A stretch of 64,000 nucleotides of DNA from [Synechococcus] sp. NIES-970 (GTDB lineage Bacteria; Cyanobacteriota; Cyanobacteriia; Cyanobacteriales; MRBY01). A program made the position numbers and the translations under genes. A model generated the notes under the pieces. It searched no databases, had not been told where the DNA came from, and saw only the letters and a list, made by a program, of their open reading frames with translations. Positions 18,840 through 28,463 of this stretch are shown one piece after another; positions within the stretch are counted from its first letter, which is position 1; every line of letters begins with the position of its first letter. The DNA is taken from the NCBI GenBank assembly GCA_002356215.1, contig AP017959.1, positions 2,000,195 to 2,064,194 of the forward strand. The letters run 5' to 3'.

Positions 18840-19132
18840 AGAAATAAGTCCCTTGCTCTTACTGAAAATGAATTAGGTATTAAAAGGATTGTTAAAGAAA
18901 GTTAACAAAATTAAAAAGCTGCTCAGTTTCGTAGGTTAGCTGTTTTTTGGGGTTTGTGCTATTAAGTTTTTTTACGAGATTTTCCACAAGAAAATTCGTC
19001 GTTCGCAACGGTTCCGGGTGAGTCCCAGAGAGGTTTCGGCGTGATTCCTGGTGATTCGCCATTGATGGGTATATTTTACGAAACTTAAAGAAATCAAGGC
19101 GATCGCCAAATCCCGAAAAATTGTCAATGAAT
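18840..19132. other. ho1 upstream region
   Basis: No gene is evident; the 67-codon leftward frame here has no family look. A perfect 7-base inverted repeat TTGTTAA-AGAAAG-TTAACAA lies at 18889-18908, about 50 bases before the ho1 start. It is a candidate operator or promoter element. One HIP1 octamer is near 19100. Confidence 0.45.
18889..18908. promoter_or_regulatory. Inverted repeat upstream of ho1
   Basis: TTGTTAA and TTAACAA are exact reverse complements spaced by six bases in an AT-rich stretch 50-70 bases before the ho1 ATG. The placement suits a regulator or RNA polymerase contact site. It is not a convincing HLR1 or Fur box, so the protein that may bind is unknown. Confidence 0.4.
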
Positions 19133-19169
19133 TAAAAAAAGCCTTCCTCCAAATATCTTGAAGGAAGAC
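19133..19169 (-). terminator. Terminator of futA
   Basis: Read leftwards, CTTCCTTCAA and TTGGAGGAAG form an imperfect stem and are followed by a run of seven T (complement of 19134-19140). Confidence 0.8.
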
Positions 19170-19216
19170 AAGCAATGTACATCAAATGAGAGGAAAAAAC
19201 AAAAAGAAAGCAGAAT

Positions 19217-20302
19217 TTACTTCCAGCCAACACGGTCCATTAGCATGACCGCTGCTGCATTTTGTTCCCCAAAACTTTCAAGGGGCAACGTCGAAGCTGT
19301 CCATTCGCCAAATTCCGCGACGGTCGCATTCGGTGCAACACTCGCAACCACGGGGTATTCATTATTGTTGTTGGCGAAAATTTCTTGGGCTTCCGGCGTC
19401 ACCATGAACTCTAAAAATTCCCGGGCTGCTTCCGGATTCGGGGCATTGGCAAGCATCCCTGCGCCACTGATATTGATGTGGGTGCCACCGTCATCTTGGT
19501 TCGGGAAGAATGCACCAATATTGGCCACAATCTCTTGATCTTGCGGATCTTCAGACGCGCGGAGACGGGCTACATAGTAACTGTTCACCAAGGCTACATC
19601 ACAGACCCCGGAGGCGACAGCTTGGATTTGTGCCGTGTCATTTCCTTCTGGTTCCCGAGCAAAGTTCGCGACCAAGCCTCTGGCCCAGGCTTCTGTCGCT
19701 TCGACACCTTTTTCCACAATTTTTGCGGCGACAAGGGACTGGTTATAGGTGTTACTAGAGCTACGGACACAAACTCGACCTTGCCATTGGGGATCGGCAA
19801 GATTTTCATAGGTAGACAATTCGGAGGGTTGGACTGTTTCGGTGTTGTATACAATCACCCGCGCCCGCTTCGTCAAACCAAACCAAGTGTTATCACTACT
19901 GCGCAGTTCAGCCGGAATAGCACTGGTGAGCACTTCTGATTCTGTGGGCTGGAGAAGACCATCTGCTTGGGCCCGCCAAAGCCGCGCCACATCGACGGTA
20001 ATCAGTACATCTGCTGGACTGTTTTGGCCCTCTGTTCTGACCCGTTCTAGCAGCTCATCGTCACTCCCTTCGATGAGGTTGACCTCGATGCCTGTGGCTT
20101 CGGTAAAAGCTTCATATAGTTCAGCATCACTGTCGTAATGGCGTGAAGAATAGAGGTTAATTTCACCAGTTGCTTCGGTGCTGGGGGTTTCTGGGGTCGC
20201 ACCAGAATCGGTGGCTCCATTGTTTTCGGTGGCGGGTGTACAACCAGTAGCCAAGGTTAGGCCTAAAAAGAGGCCACACAGGGTTAGGGAGCGGGATTTC
20301 AT
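19217..20302 (-). CDS. futA: Ferric-iron ABC transporter binding lipoprotein (IdiA/FutA)
   Basis: Periplasmic or thylakoid-associated Fe3+-binding protein of the transferrin-like class. The 361-aa precursor has a signal peptide with lipobox LATGC (Cys near 21) and a Thr/Glu-rich linker. The fold begins at GEINLYSSRHYDSDAELYEAFTEATGIEVNLIEGS. Iron-binding tyrosines are expected in NSYYVARL near residue 243 and in the SSRHY segment. Other markers are SPADVLITVDVARLWRAQADGLLQ and AREFLEFMVTPEAQEIFANNNNEYPV. FutA2/IdiA proteins also protect photosystem II under low iron. Permease and ATPase genes are not in the window. It lies upstream of ho1, which frees iron from heme, but a terminator separates them. 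Confidence 0.9.
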   Translation of the reverse strand: MKSRSLTLCGLFLGLTLATGCTPATENNGATDSGATPETPSTEATGEINLYSSRHYDSDAELYEAFTEATGIEVNLIEGSDDELLERVRTEGQNSPADVLITVDVARLWRAQADGLLQPTESEVLTSAIPAELRSSDNTWFGLTKRARVIVYNTETVQPSELSTYENLADPQWQGRVCVRSSSNTYNQSLVAAKIVEKGVEATEAWARGLVANFAREPEGNDTAQIQAVASGVCDVALVNSYYVARLRASEDPQDQEIVANIGAFFPNQDDGGTHINISGAGMLANAPNPEAAREFLEFMVTPEAQEIFANNNNEYPVVASVAPNATVAEFGEWTASTLPLESFGEQNAAAVMLMDRVGWK

Positions 20303-20415
20303 AAGACGTTATGTCCGAAAGATGATGTTATGGTTTCCAAAGTAATGGTGATTGTAGCAGTAGTTGCAACTCCTTCTCAATACCTTTTGTTTTTTTAAGT
20401 AATTTAGTCATTAAG

Positions 20416-21561
20416 ATGGAACGGCATTATTGGGTGGCTTGGTCACAGATCAAGGGGGTAGGGCCAAATCGTCTTAAAAAAATTTGGCAGCATTTTGGTT
20501 CTATGGAAACAGCTTGGTCTGCTTCTGGTAAGGCTTTAGGGGAGGTCGAGGGGCTCGGAGATAAGCTAATTCAGCAAATTATCACTGGGCGATCGCCCCT
20601 AAATCCGGCCCAATTGTATGGACAGCACCTGGAAAAAAATCCACAATTCTGGACACCGAGCGACCCAGACTATCCGCAGCTATTGTTAGAAATTCCTAGT
20701 CCACCGCCGCTACTCTACTACCGAGGACAGGTCAATCTCTTGGAAAATCAAGGCCAAATTCCGGCGATCGCCATGGTCGGCACGCGGCATCCTTCAGAGC
20801 ATGGTAAACGCTGGACGGGGCGCATTAGCCGAGCCCTCGCCCAGGTGGGATTTACGATTGTCTCTGGTCTGGCCCAGGGGGTTGATGGTGTGGCCCATCG
20901 TGCCTGTTTGGAGGTGGGGAAGCGAACGATCGCGGTGCTGGGCACAGGGCTTGATCAAATTTACCCAGCTAGTCACCATACCCTTTACAGTGACATCGCA
21001 ACACAGGGGTTAATTGTGAGTGAATACCCGGCAGGTACCCGGCCCGATCGCAGTCATTTTCCGGCCCGCAATCGCATTATTGCCGGGTTAGCCCGGGCGA
21101 CCCTTGTGATGGAAGCGCCTAGCCGCTCAGGATCTTTAATTACGGCCCACTACGCGATGGAATTTAATCGTGAAGTTTATGCGCTGCCCAATTCTCCCGA
21201 GCACCAGCCAGCCACAGGTTGCTTAGATTTGATTCGCCGTGGTGCGGGGATGATCCTTGGGGAGGCGGCATTGATCGAAGAATTGGGAGGGTTACCGCAG
21301 CTGGATGAACCCACGGCCCAACTGAGCTTACCCCTAGCCGATCCAGGATCACCTGCTGCCCCTAGTGCACCGCCCGACTATGCCCAAATTCCCCAGGGAT
21401 TGTTGGTACTCTGGCAGGCGATCGCCCCGGAGCCAACTCCCTTTGATTTGATTGTCGTCCAGTCGGGGCTGGGGGCAGACCAAGTTTCGGCGACTCTGTT
21501 GCAGTGGGAATTAGAAGGACTAATCACCCAACTGCCAGGGATGCGTTACCGTCGTCTTTAG
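20416..21561 (+). CDS. dprA: DNA processing protein DprA (Smf)
   Basis: Loads RecA onto incoming single-stranded DNA during natural transformation. At 381 aa it has the N-terminal helix-hairpin-helix-like part (WVAWSQIKGVGPNRLKKIWQHFG). The Rossmann-like core follows: AMVGTRHPSEHGKRW near 125, VSGLAQGVDGVAHRACLE near 150, TIAVLGTGLDQIYPASH near 176, VSEYPAGTRPDRSHFPARNRIIAGL near 200, and SRSGSLITAHYAMEFNREVYALP near 234. A C-terminal winged-helix (QIPQGLLVLWQAIAPEPTPFDLIVVQSGL...) closes it. It fits a naturally competent cyanobacterium. Divergent from futA, convergent with carA. Confidence 0.95.
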   Translation: MERHYWVAWSQIKGVGPNRLKKIWQHFGSMETAWSASGKALGEVEGLGDKLIQQIITGRSPLNPAQLYGQHLEKNPQFWTPSDPDYPQLLLEIPSPPPLLYYRGQVNLLENQGQIPAIAMVGTRHPSEHGKRWTGRISRALAQVGFTIVSGLAQGVDGVAHRACLEVGKRTIAVLGTGLDQIYPASHHTLYSDIATQGLIVSEYPAGTRPDRSHFPARNRIIAGLARATLVMEAPSRSGSLITAHYAMEFNREVYALPNSPEHQPATGCLDLIRRGAGMILGEAALIEELGGLPQLDEPTAQLSLPLADPGSPAAPSAPPDYAQIPQGLLVLWQAIAPEPTPFDLIVVQSGLGADQVSATLLQWELEGLITQLPGMRYRRL

Positions 21562-21670
21562 AAAAATTCGCCCCCCAAAAGTCTCCCAGGAATCAGCCCT
21601 AGGGAAATCACGGGTTTTGCATCCCCAAAAATTCTCCTTGCAGAAAGGGATTTTTTGAAGACGAGCTTGA

Positions 21671-21682
21671 CTGAGCGCTCAG
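21671..21682. repeat. 12-base perfect palindrome between dprA and carA
   Basis: CTGAGCGCTCAG is its own reverse complement and sits 6 bases past the carA stop in the convergent intergenic space. It is too short for a terminator alone. Confidence 0.5.
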
Positions 21683-21687
21683 ATTAT

Positions 21688-22827
21688 CTAGGCTTTGTGG
21701 GCTTTCATCGACTGCACAAATTTTTCAAACAGGTAGTCAGCATCGTGGGGGCCGGGGCTAGCTTCAGGGTGGTATTGCACAGAGAAAAAGGGCAGCGTTT
21801 TGTGTTCTAACCCAGCGATGGTGCGATCATTGAGATTCAGGTGAGTCACTTCTACATCGTCACCCAAGGATTTTTCGGCGATCGCAAAACCATGGTTTTG
21901 GCTAGTGATTTCGATTTGCTTTTGCTCAAGGCCCGCTGGCTGGTTGAGACCCCGGTGGCCAAATTTTAGCTTGAAGGTTTCTGCCCCTAAGGAAAGCCCC
22001 AAAATTTGGTGGCCCATGCAAATGCCAAAGGTGGGTTTTTCGGCCTTTAAAATTTCGGTGACAGTGGCGATGCCTTCGGTGACGGCAGCCGGGTCCCCAG
22101 GGCCATTGGACAGAAAAATACCGTCGGGATTGTAGGCCAGAATCTTTTCAGCGGGGGTGTTGGCGGGGACAACAATGACCCGACAGCCGTAGCTAGCAAG
22201 GCGTCGGAGAATATTTCGCTTCACACCAAAGTCAATGGCAACCACGGTTAAATCTTGGGTGTCAGTGGCGCCACTGCTAAATTCCCAGTGGCGATCAGTG
22301 GCTTCTGTCCATTCATAGATGCTGGTGGTGGTGACGTCTTTCACCAAGTTCTGTCCTTCCATGGACGGGATTTCTCGCAATTGGCGCAGGAGCTCTTCGG
22401 CATCGAGAATTTCGCTAGAAATCGCACCGTTCATCGCCCCAGAGACCCGTAGTCGCCGGGTGAGATCGCGGGTATCAATGCTATAGATGCCCACCACCTG
22501 ATGTTCTTTGAGGTAGTCGGGCAGGGCTTGGGTAGAGCGCCAGTTACTGGGACGGGCGGCAATGTTGCGGGCGATCGCCCCCTTGACCTGGGGCCGACTA
22601 GATTCTTCATCTTCGGGGGTGACCCCTGTGTTGCCCAGCTCCGGATAGGTAAAGGTCACAATTTGGCCCCGGTAGCTAGGATCAGTCAAAACTTCTTGGT
22701 AACCCGTCATGCCCGTATTGAAAACGACTTCCCCAAAGGTAGTCCCCGTCGCCCCAAAGGACCGTCCGTGGTAGGTGGTGCCATCGGCGAGGACGAGGAG
22801 AGCGGGTTTTGCTTTCACAAGAAACAT
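21688..22827 (-). CDS. carA: Carbamoyl-phosphate synthase small subunit
   Basis: Glutamine amidotransferase subunit that hydrolyses glutamine and feeds ammonia to CarB for carbamoyl phosphate, the precursor of arginine and pyrimidines. The 379 aa from ATG 22827 match family length; an upstream ATG at 22872 adds 15 atypical residues. The class I amidotransferase triad is visible: Cys in [14 protein letters not shown] near 254 and His/Glu in [16 protein letters not shown] near 339. The N-terminal half has [34 protein letters not shown]. carB is not adjacent, as is common in cyanobacteria. Confidence 0.95.
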   Translation of the reverse strand: MFLVKAKPALLVLADGTTYHGRSFGATGTTFGEVVFNTGMTGYQEVLTDPSYRGQIVTFTYPELGNTGVTPEDEESSRPQVKGAIARNIAARPSNWRSTQALPDYLKEHQVVGIYSIDTRDLTRRLRVSGAMNGAISSEILDAEELLRQLREIPSMEGQNLVKDVTTTSIYEWTEATDRHWEFSSGATDTQDLTVVAIDFGVKRNILRRLASYGCRVIVVPANTPAEKILAYNPDGIFLSNGPGDPAAVTEGIATVTEILKAEKPTFGICMGHQILGLSLGAETFKLKFGHRGLNQPAGLEQKQIEITSQNHGFAIAEKSLGDDVEVTHLNLNDRTIAGLEHKTLPFFSVQYHPEASPGPHDADYLFEKFVQSMKAHKA

Positions 22828-22957
22828 GGGCGGCTTGACCTTCGATATATTTACGTAACTTCTGCTGCTCAATCTTACTCGATTCGTTCCCTTCTCTCGC
22901 GTTTGATTGGCGATCGCCGTTAATTTTTCTTGACTTGATAGGTTACATCATCGCTAG

Positions 22958-25900
22958 CTAAGCCTCTAGGGGAATTGTGACGACAAATTGGCTGCCCCGG
23001 CCAAGTTGACTACTGAAGTTGATTGTCCCGCCATGGAGCAGCACATATTCTTTGACAATGTTTAGGCCCAAACCTGTACCGGGGATATTTTGGGTATTGC
23101 TGGCCCGATAGAAAGAGCCAAAAAGATGGGGCCAATCTTCGGCGGGGATACCGATGCCTTGGTCGGTGATTGTCAAGGTGAGTTGAGCTTCGTCTCCGAT
23201 GACTTGGAGGGTGATGGTGGTGCCGGGGGCGGAGTATTTACAAGCATTACTCAGGAGATTACTGAGAATATGTTGGATCAAGTTCGGATCGAGATTGAGG
23301 GGGGAGGCGATCGCCCCGGCTGTTTCAAATACAATGTGATGCTGTTTACCCAGGCCCACCTTAAATTCTGTGAGGAGATCTTGGCAGAGAACAATGATAT
23401 CAATCGGCTGCCGTTGACAGCGTAGTTTTCCTGCTTCCAGGCGACTCATGGTCAACACATCGTCGATTAGTTGGCGCAGGCGGATCACGCTGTCCTGGAT
23501 ATTGCGGAGGTACTGCGATCGCCTTTCCGGTGAGAGATGTTCTGAATAGGCATCAAGCATCTGTGCCGCCCCCAAAATCACCGTTAGGGGGGTGCGAAAT
23601 TCGTGGGAAGCTGTGTCAATGAAGCGGGTTTTTAGATAATTTAGCTCCCGCTCCTGGTTGAGGGCATTTTCTAGCTCTTGCTTGGCGCGCCGCTGTTGGG
23701 TCATTTCTGAGGCGACCCCAAGGATGCGGCAGGGGGTGCGATCGCCAGGCAATTGGAGGGGAACTTTCACCGTCCGGAAATAATGAACAGTCCCGTGGAT
23801 ATCCGTAAGCTGCTCCTCATCTACCACGACCATCGCTTGGGTTTCGATGACCTGTCGGTCAGCCCGGTCAAACTGCTCCACCTCTTGGTGACGGGGGTTT
23901 AGGTCACAATCTCGTTTGCCGATCAACTCCGCCACTGTCTTGCCGTAGATATCTGCTAGGGCCTGGTTGGCCAAGAGAAAATGCCCCTGGTGGTCCTTCA
24001 CAAAAATCAAATTCGGGTCATTATCGATCACTTGGCGCAGAAAGATTTGACTCTGCTGTAACTCCCGTTCCGCTTGTTTGCGTTGGGTTAAATCCTGGAT
24101 ATGCACCATCACCAAATCTGGATCGATGTAAATATAGGTGACGAGAAAATAGCGCAAAACATCATTGGGATCATTGGGGGCAGTGGTTTGGAGCTCTGCG
24201 TCGAAGGTGCTTTTAAACTCGAAGCAATGGTAGATATTTTGGTGAATGGCGTGGTCTGAGCCGTAGATTTCGTGGCTTGGGCAATGGCGAAAATCCTTGA
24301 GACGGTAGTTATTCGCGGCTTCAGCAGCACTGTTGTAATTGATCAAATAGAAATTTCCCTCCCGGTGTTGCCAGGTGTAGGTGGGAATTGGGAAATTGAG
24401 GTACTGGGAGCGCAACCGAGCTTCGGTGCTACGAATTTTGAGATCGGCCTCATTGCGGGCGGTGATGTCTCGGCAGACACAGATGAGGTCGTCGTCACTG
24501 GTGATCGTCAGGGAAATTTCAGCGGTGAACAGTTGAGTGTCTTGCCGCTGGGCGATCGCCTGACCTTGCCAAGATTTTGTTTTCTCGAGGTTGGGCAAAA
24601 TATCCGCTTGGAAACGGGCTTGTTCTGCGGGGGCAAATAGCACTTCATGCCAGGGGTGGCCCTGTAAACTCAAGAGATGAGGGTAGCCAAACAATGCTAA
24701 AAAAGCTGGGTTTACTGAGATAAATTCCCCCTGTTGCAAAATGGCGATCGCATCCACCGCCGCATCCACCGCCGCCAACTGTCGCCGGAGATTTTTTTCG
24801 ATGTGCTCTAGGACTTGAGTCCGCTGCTCTACCCGGGATTCGAGCTCCTGGTTGAGGGTCTTGAGGGTTGTTTCGAAGGCTTGGCGATCGCTCATGTCTA
24901 GCCCCGTGGCGATTACATAACGCACCTGTCCCCATGGATCCAATACGACCCCACTAGACCACCGCAGATGATAGATTTGCCCCGATTTAGCGCGCCAGTC
25001 TACTTCGTAGGTCAGGGGTTGTTTATGCTGCAGGAGGGTATGGAAAAGGTGGGTCACCCGCTCCACATCTCGATCGCTGCGCAAAAACAGATCCCAGACA
25101 TATTGTTGGGCCACTTCTAGCCATTGATATCCGGTCAACTGTTCACAGGCGGGGTTAAAGCGAACAATCCGACCCGTGTGATCAAGGACGATAAATAAGG
25201 CGGGGGTGAGGTTAAACAGGGTTTCTAGAAAATCTTGCCCCTGGCGGAGTTCCTGTTCGATGCCTTTGCGTTGCTGAATTTCGGCGTTGAGCGTGCCATT
25301 GAGCGCCCGGAGTTCTTGGGTCCGTTCTTGCACCATGGCGGCGAGACTTTCTTGGTCGCTCAAGAGTTGCTGCTGGGAATTTTTTAAGGGCGTAATATCA
25401 TGGGCCGCCCAGAGCACCTGGGTTTCGTCGATCGCCGCCAGCTTAGCCACAAACCACTGGGGGGCCGCCTGGGGCGTGAGCTTGAGGGAATATTCATACT
25501 GGAGCAATTCGTTGGCGGCGGTTGCGGTTTCTGGGGAGGCGATCGCCTTTTGTAAGTAAGGCATTAGGGCAGTCCGGTGCTGCAATAGAAACTGATGGGT
25601 TGCTTGGCAGAGATTTGGGTTGCCTTGGCAGCGACCCTGGTGGGGCCGAGTCACCTGTTTGATCTCCCAGGTGTGGGGATTGATCACAAACACGATGTCT
25701 GTAATGGCCTCAAATAAAACTTTTAATTGGGCATCGGTGGTTTCGAGCTGTTGGGCGATCGCCCCCTTCGCGATGATTTCTGCTTCGAGCTGTTGATCCC
25801 GTTGCTGGAGGCGATTTTTTACCCCCTGGGTTTCGAGGGCATAGCGCACCGAACGCATCAAAACTTCCCGTTCTGTTTGAGATTCCCCCATACAGAGACT

Positions 25901-27193
25901 CCGGAGGAGATAGTCTTGGGCGCCTAATTCGACACATTGCTGGGCGAGGGCGATCTGGTCTGCTTGGTCATTGCTCAACAATAAAATAGGCCTTTGGGGA
26001 CAAGCTTTTTGTAGCGTGCGAAAGCCCTCTAGCTTGCCCTTGGGCAGTAGGTCTAAGTCAAAAATAATCAGCTCATAGGTCGCCGTTGTCAGTTGGGCGA
26101 TCGCCTGGGGGAGACTATCAACCTGGGTCACCTGAAACGTCAACCCACTCCCCAAGGGGGGCTGGAGTAAATGCTGGAGAATCTTTGACTCCATCGCCAG
26201 GTCTTCCATGAGCAAAACACGGTAGGGCGATCGCCCAGGGCGGGGCTCTGTTTGGGCGAGTTGAGAGGTTAAAATCTCGGTGCGCTGGGTGACTTTATCC
26301 AATCGCCGCTGGAGTTGGAGCGTTTGCCAATGGAGAGCGATCGGATCCACCGCCGCTAAAATTTCTGGCCAAGTAATTCGGCCGAGGAGCTCCCCCTCCG
26401 GGCCAAGCACCACCGCCCCGCTGCCATGGATTTCTCCCAACTGAGTCACCACAGACCAGAGGGAATCTGTCGGCCGCACCTGACAAAAAGACTGGGTTTG
26501 ATCGCCCTGGTACAAGAGGTTATCGTCATTACTCAGGCGATCGCCGTCATAGCACCGAAACAGATCCCACAGGGTCAACATCTGTAAACTAGCGGCCCAG
26601 GCAGTTGTCGTTGGGCTAATTTTTTCTGGGGTCAAAAAGAGGGGCGGCGGGGTCTGTAAAAGGCGATGGGCCGCTGCCAACAGCGGGGTTGTAGTCGAGA
26701 GCAAGGGCAACTCTGTCACCATGACCTCCTGGACTTGTCGCACCTGGAGTAGTGGTTCTGAGGCAAGGAGCCGTTGGAGAGCGAGGCAAGACAAGAAGCC
26801 CAACCAATGGCCCTGGTCATCATGAATTGGCAAAAGCTCCTGCTGTCCTTGGTGCATCCGGTCAAGGCAGGCCCACAAATTTGTGAGTTCCCTAAGGGCG
26901 ATCGCCGCCGGAGCTGGGGCCATAATATCCTGGGCCAGTACCTGTCGGAGGTCCACCCCCTCAGCAATCAATTGCAGCACCGTTTGGGGCAACACCAAGC
27001 CCTGGAGTTGATGTTCGGTGCAAATAACCACGCAGGGAGCCACCCCATACATCCCCGCACATTGAGGAACCATCCAGGGTTGAAATGCTTGTAATAAATC
27101 GGCGATCGCCGCCGTCGGCCCAAAGCAAGGCAAACGCTTTGCATCAATAATCTGGGCCTTGAGAGCAGCAACATTTACAGGAAAATCAACCAT
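22958..27193 (-). CDS. Large multi-sensor histidine kinase with internal receiver and PAS repeats
   Basis: Soluble hybrid sensor kinase of about 1411 aa (ATG 27193; a GTG five codons earlier is possible). Residues 1-320 look like divergent CBS-type sensory modules (VRQVQEVMVTELPLLSTTTPL; GELLGRITWPEILAAV). A receiver domain follows at about 325-460 (YRVLLMEDLAMESKIL; phospho-acceptor Asp near 380 in IIFDLDLLP). Then come about five PAS/PAC segments linked by coiled coils to about 1160. Next is the HisKA box TASHEFRTPLTVILG near 1190 with the phosphorylated His, and the ATPase domain: N box NLLSNACKYS, DQGIGIP, GTGLGLNIVKE. No membrane helix is seen, so it should sense an internal signal. The receiver sits before the kinase core, unlike most hybrid kinases. 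No cognate regulator gene is adjacent. Confidence 0.85.
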   Translation of the reverse strand: MVDFPVNVAALKAQIIDAKRLPCFGPTAAIADLLQAFQPWMVPQCAGMYGVAPCVVICTEHQLQGLVLPQTVLQLIAEGVDLRQVLAQDIMAPAPAAIALRELTNLWACLDRMHQGQQELLPIHDDQGHWLGFLSCLALQRLLASEPLLQVRQVQEVMVTELPLLSTTTPLLAAAHRLLQTPPPLFLTPEKISPTTTAWAASLQMLTLWDLFRCYDGDRLSNDDNLLYQGDQTQSFCQVRPTDSLWSVVTQLGEIHGSGAVVLGPEGELLGRITWPEILAAVDPIALHWQTLQLQRRLDKVTQRTEILTSQLAQTEPRPGRSPYRVLLMEDLAMESKILQHLLQPPLGSGLTFQVTQVDSLPQAIAQLTTATYELIIFDLDLLPKGKLEGFRTLQKACPQRPILLLSNDQADQIALAQQCVELGAQDYLLRSLCMGESQTEREVLMRSVRYALETQGVKNRLQQRDQQLEAEIIAKGAIAQQLETTDAQLKVLFEAITDIVFVINPHTWEIKQVTRPHQGRCQGNPNLCQATHQFLLQHRTALMPYLQKAIASPETATAANELLQYEYSLKLTPQAAPQWFVAKLAAIDETQVLWAAHDITPLKNSQQQLLSDQESLAAMVQERTQELRALNGTLNAEIQQRKGIEQELRQGQDFLETLFNLTPALFIVLDHTGRIVRFNPACEQLTGYQWLEVAQQYVWDLFLRSDRDVERVTHLFHTLLQHKQPLTYEVDWRAKSGQIYHLRWSSGVVLDPWGQVRYVIATGLDMSDRQAFETTLKTLNQELESRVEQRTQVLEHIEKNLRRQLAAVDAAVDAIAILQQGEFISVNPAFLALFGYPHLLSLQGHPWHEVLFAPAEQARFQADILPNLEKTKSWQGQAIAQRQDTQLFTAEISLTITSDDDLICVCRDITARNEADLKIRSTEARLRSQYLNFPIPTYTWQHREGNFYLINYNSAAEAANNYRLKDFRHCPSHEIYGSDHAIHQNIYHCFEFKSTFDAELQTTAPNDPNDVLRYFLVTYIYIDPDLVMVHIQDLTQRKQAERELQQSQIFLRQVIDNDPNLIFVKDHQGHFLLANQALADIYGKTVAELIGKRDCDLNPRHQEVEQFDRADRQVIETQAMVVVDEEQLTDIHGTVHYFRTVKVPLQLPGDRTPCRILGVASEMTQQRRAKQELENALNQERELNYLKTRFIDTASHEFRTPLTVILGAAQMLDAYSEHLSPERRSQYLRNIQDSVIRLRQLIDDVLTMSRLEAGKLRCQRQPIDIIVLCQDLLTEFKVGLGKQHHIVFETAGAIASPLNLDPNLIQHILSNLLSNACKYSAPGTTITLQVIGDEAQLTLTITDQGIGIPAEDWPHLFGSFYRASNTQNIPGTGLGLNIVKEYVLLHGGTINFSSQLGRGSQFVVTIPLEA

Positions 27194-27208
27194 GGCATCG
27201 GGGCTCAC

Positions 27209-27659
27209 GGTAACAGAGGAAAGACAGCTAAGCGCTTAAGGATGTTCAGCCAATTCTGATGAATACTCCGGTGCTTTGCCGAGCTTGCGCTACTACCCAT
27301 TAAAAAAAGTCAATTCTGATCGTACCCCGTCCCCGGAGGCTGGTTCCTGAAGCATCATGGAAGTTAGCAATTGACGTGGCACCATCCGGACGCTCACCTT
27401 GCGGACCGATCGCCCCCTAAGTCCCCTATCAATTGGACCAAGAAAAAATCAACTGAACCAAAGCTTGTCTCATGCTGAGATTATCAAAAAATTTTCAGTA
27501 GCAGAGTCCGAATCCCTGACAAAAAGTCGGTTTTCTATCGTTAGAAGTAATGAGCATAGAAATCATTTTGAATGTTTAAGAGTCCGGGCTAACCCAGAAT
27601 TTTTGTCACAGAATAAAAACAACCCTGATTAGAAACATCTTTTGTTTCCCAGCAAAACC
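27209..27659. other. Region between the kinase and the RsbQ-like gene
   Basis: About 450 bases with promoters for the two divergent genes. A start-less open stretch is noted separately. There is a repeated CAATTCTGAT (27251-27260 and 27311-27320). A damaged HIP1-like CGATCGCC is near 27408. No RNA gene is recognised. Confidence 0.35.
27300..27416 (-). pseudogene. Possible gene remnant (38 codons, no start)
   Basis: Read leftwards from 27416 the frame is open for 38 codons, ending with TAA at 27300-27302. It reads GAIGPQGERPDGATSIANFH then DASGTSLRGRGTIRIDFF. It has a protein-like mix and no start codon, with a stop directly before it. It may be the 3' end of a lost gene upstream of the kinase. 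I cannot name a family, and chance is possible. Confidence 0.3.
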
Positions 27660-28463
27660 ATGACATCTGATGTCCTCGCCAATCACAACGTACAAATTTT
27701 AGGCAATCAGAATTCGCCGAAGACGTTACTGTTTGCCCATGGTTTTGGGAGTGACCAAACAAGTTGGCGTCTTGTGACGCCAGCGTTTGCCGCTGAATAT
27801 CGCCTCGTTTTATTTGATTTACCCGGCTGCGGTGGCTCAAAAATAAACGAAAGTGAAAGACTGCACCACGCCAAGCTCGAAAATTATGCCCAAGATATTC
27901 TCAGCATTTGTGATGCCCTAGACCTCGAAGAAATACAACTCATTGCCCATTCTGTGAGTAGTATGACCGCCACCCTCGTGGCTCTCAAGCACCCAAATTT
28001 GATTAGTCGCCTTGTTTTTATCAGTGCCTGTGCTCGCTATATCCAGGACCAAGACTATGACGGGAGTTTTGAGCAGCTAGCGGCAGACCGCATACTTAAT
28101 GCCATGGCCGAAAATTATTCCCTATGGGTGCGTCAGTATGCCCCCTCGATCATCAATACTCCCAATCAACCTCTACTCTCTGAGGAGTTTTCAAGAACGC
28201 TGCTGCGTCTGCGGCCAGACTATGCTTTTTTAACGTTCTCGATGATTATCCAGTCTGATTATCGGCGCGAAGTGAGTCAGTTGAAGGTGCCTACCTTAAT
28301 CTTGCAGGCCTACCAAGATCCTTTTGTTTCAGAGGCGGCGAGCGAGTACCTGCATCAGGTGATTCGAGGCAGTCAATTGCAATGGATCGAAGCCAAGGGG
28401 CATTTTCCTCAACTGAGTAACCCAAAGGCTGTGATTGAGGCGATCCGGGGTTTTATTTTTTGA
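27660..28463 (+). CDS. RsbQ-like alpha/beta hydrolase
   Basis: Hydrolase of 267 aa from ATG 27660 (a TTG at 27642 is less likely). It follows the RsbQ/strigolactone-receptor-like branch. Oxyanion part LLFAHGFGSDQTSWRLVTPAF, FDLPGCGGS, and nucleophile Ser in IAHSVSSMTATLVAL (near 101) instead of the usual G-x-S-x-G. The acid and base are expected in QAYQDPFVSEAAS (near 220) and KGHFPQLSNP (near 251). RsbQ works with RsbP in energy-stress signalling in Bacillus; here the next-door partner is the large PAS kinase, transcribed away from it, so any link is inference. The stop abuts that of the copper ATPase gene with no spacer. Confidence 0.75.
   Translation: MTSDVLANHNVQILGNQNSPKTLLFAHGFGSDQTSWRLVTPAFAAEYRLVLFDLPGCGGSKINESERLHHAKLENYAQDILSICDALDLEEIQLIAHSVSSMTATLVALKHPNLISRLVFISACARYIQDQDYDGSFEQLAADRILNAMAENYSLWVRQYAPSIINTPNQPLLSEEFSRTLLRLRPDYAFLTFSMIIQSDYRREVSQLKVPTLILQAYQDPFVSEAASEYLHQVIRGSQLQWIEAKGHFPQLSNPKAVIEAIRGFIF

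Noticed and set aside
18972-19175. 67-codon frame between ho1 and futA
   Set aside because: It runs through the futA terminator and has no family look.
20361-20370. AGTTGCAACT palindrome between futA and dprA as a Fur box
   Set aside because: It does not resemble the Fur consensus and is only ten bases long.
27251-27320. Repeated CAATTCTGAT as a mobile-element edge
   Set aside because: Two ten-base copies 60 bases apart, with no transposase or target duplication, are too little evidence.
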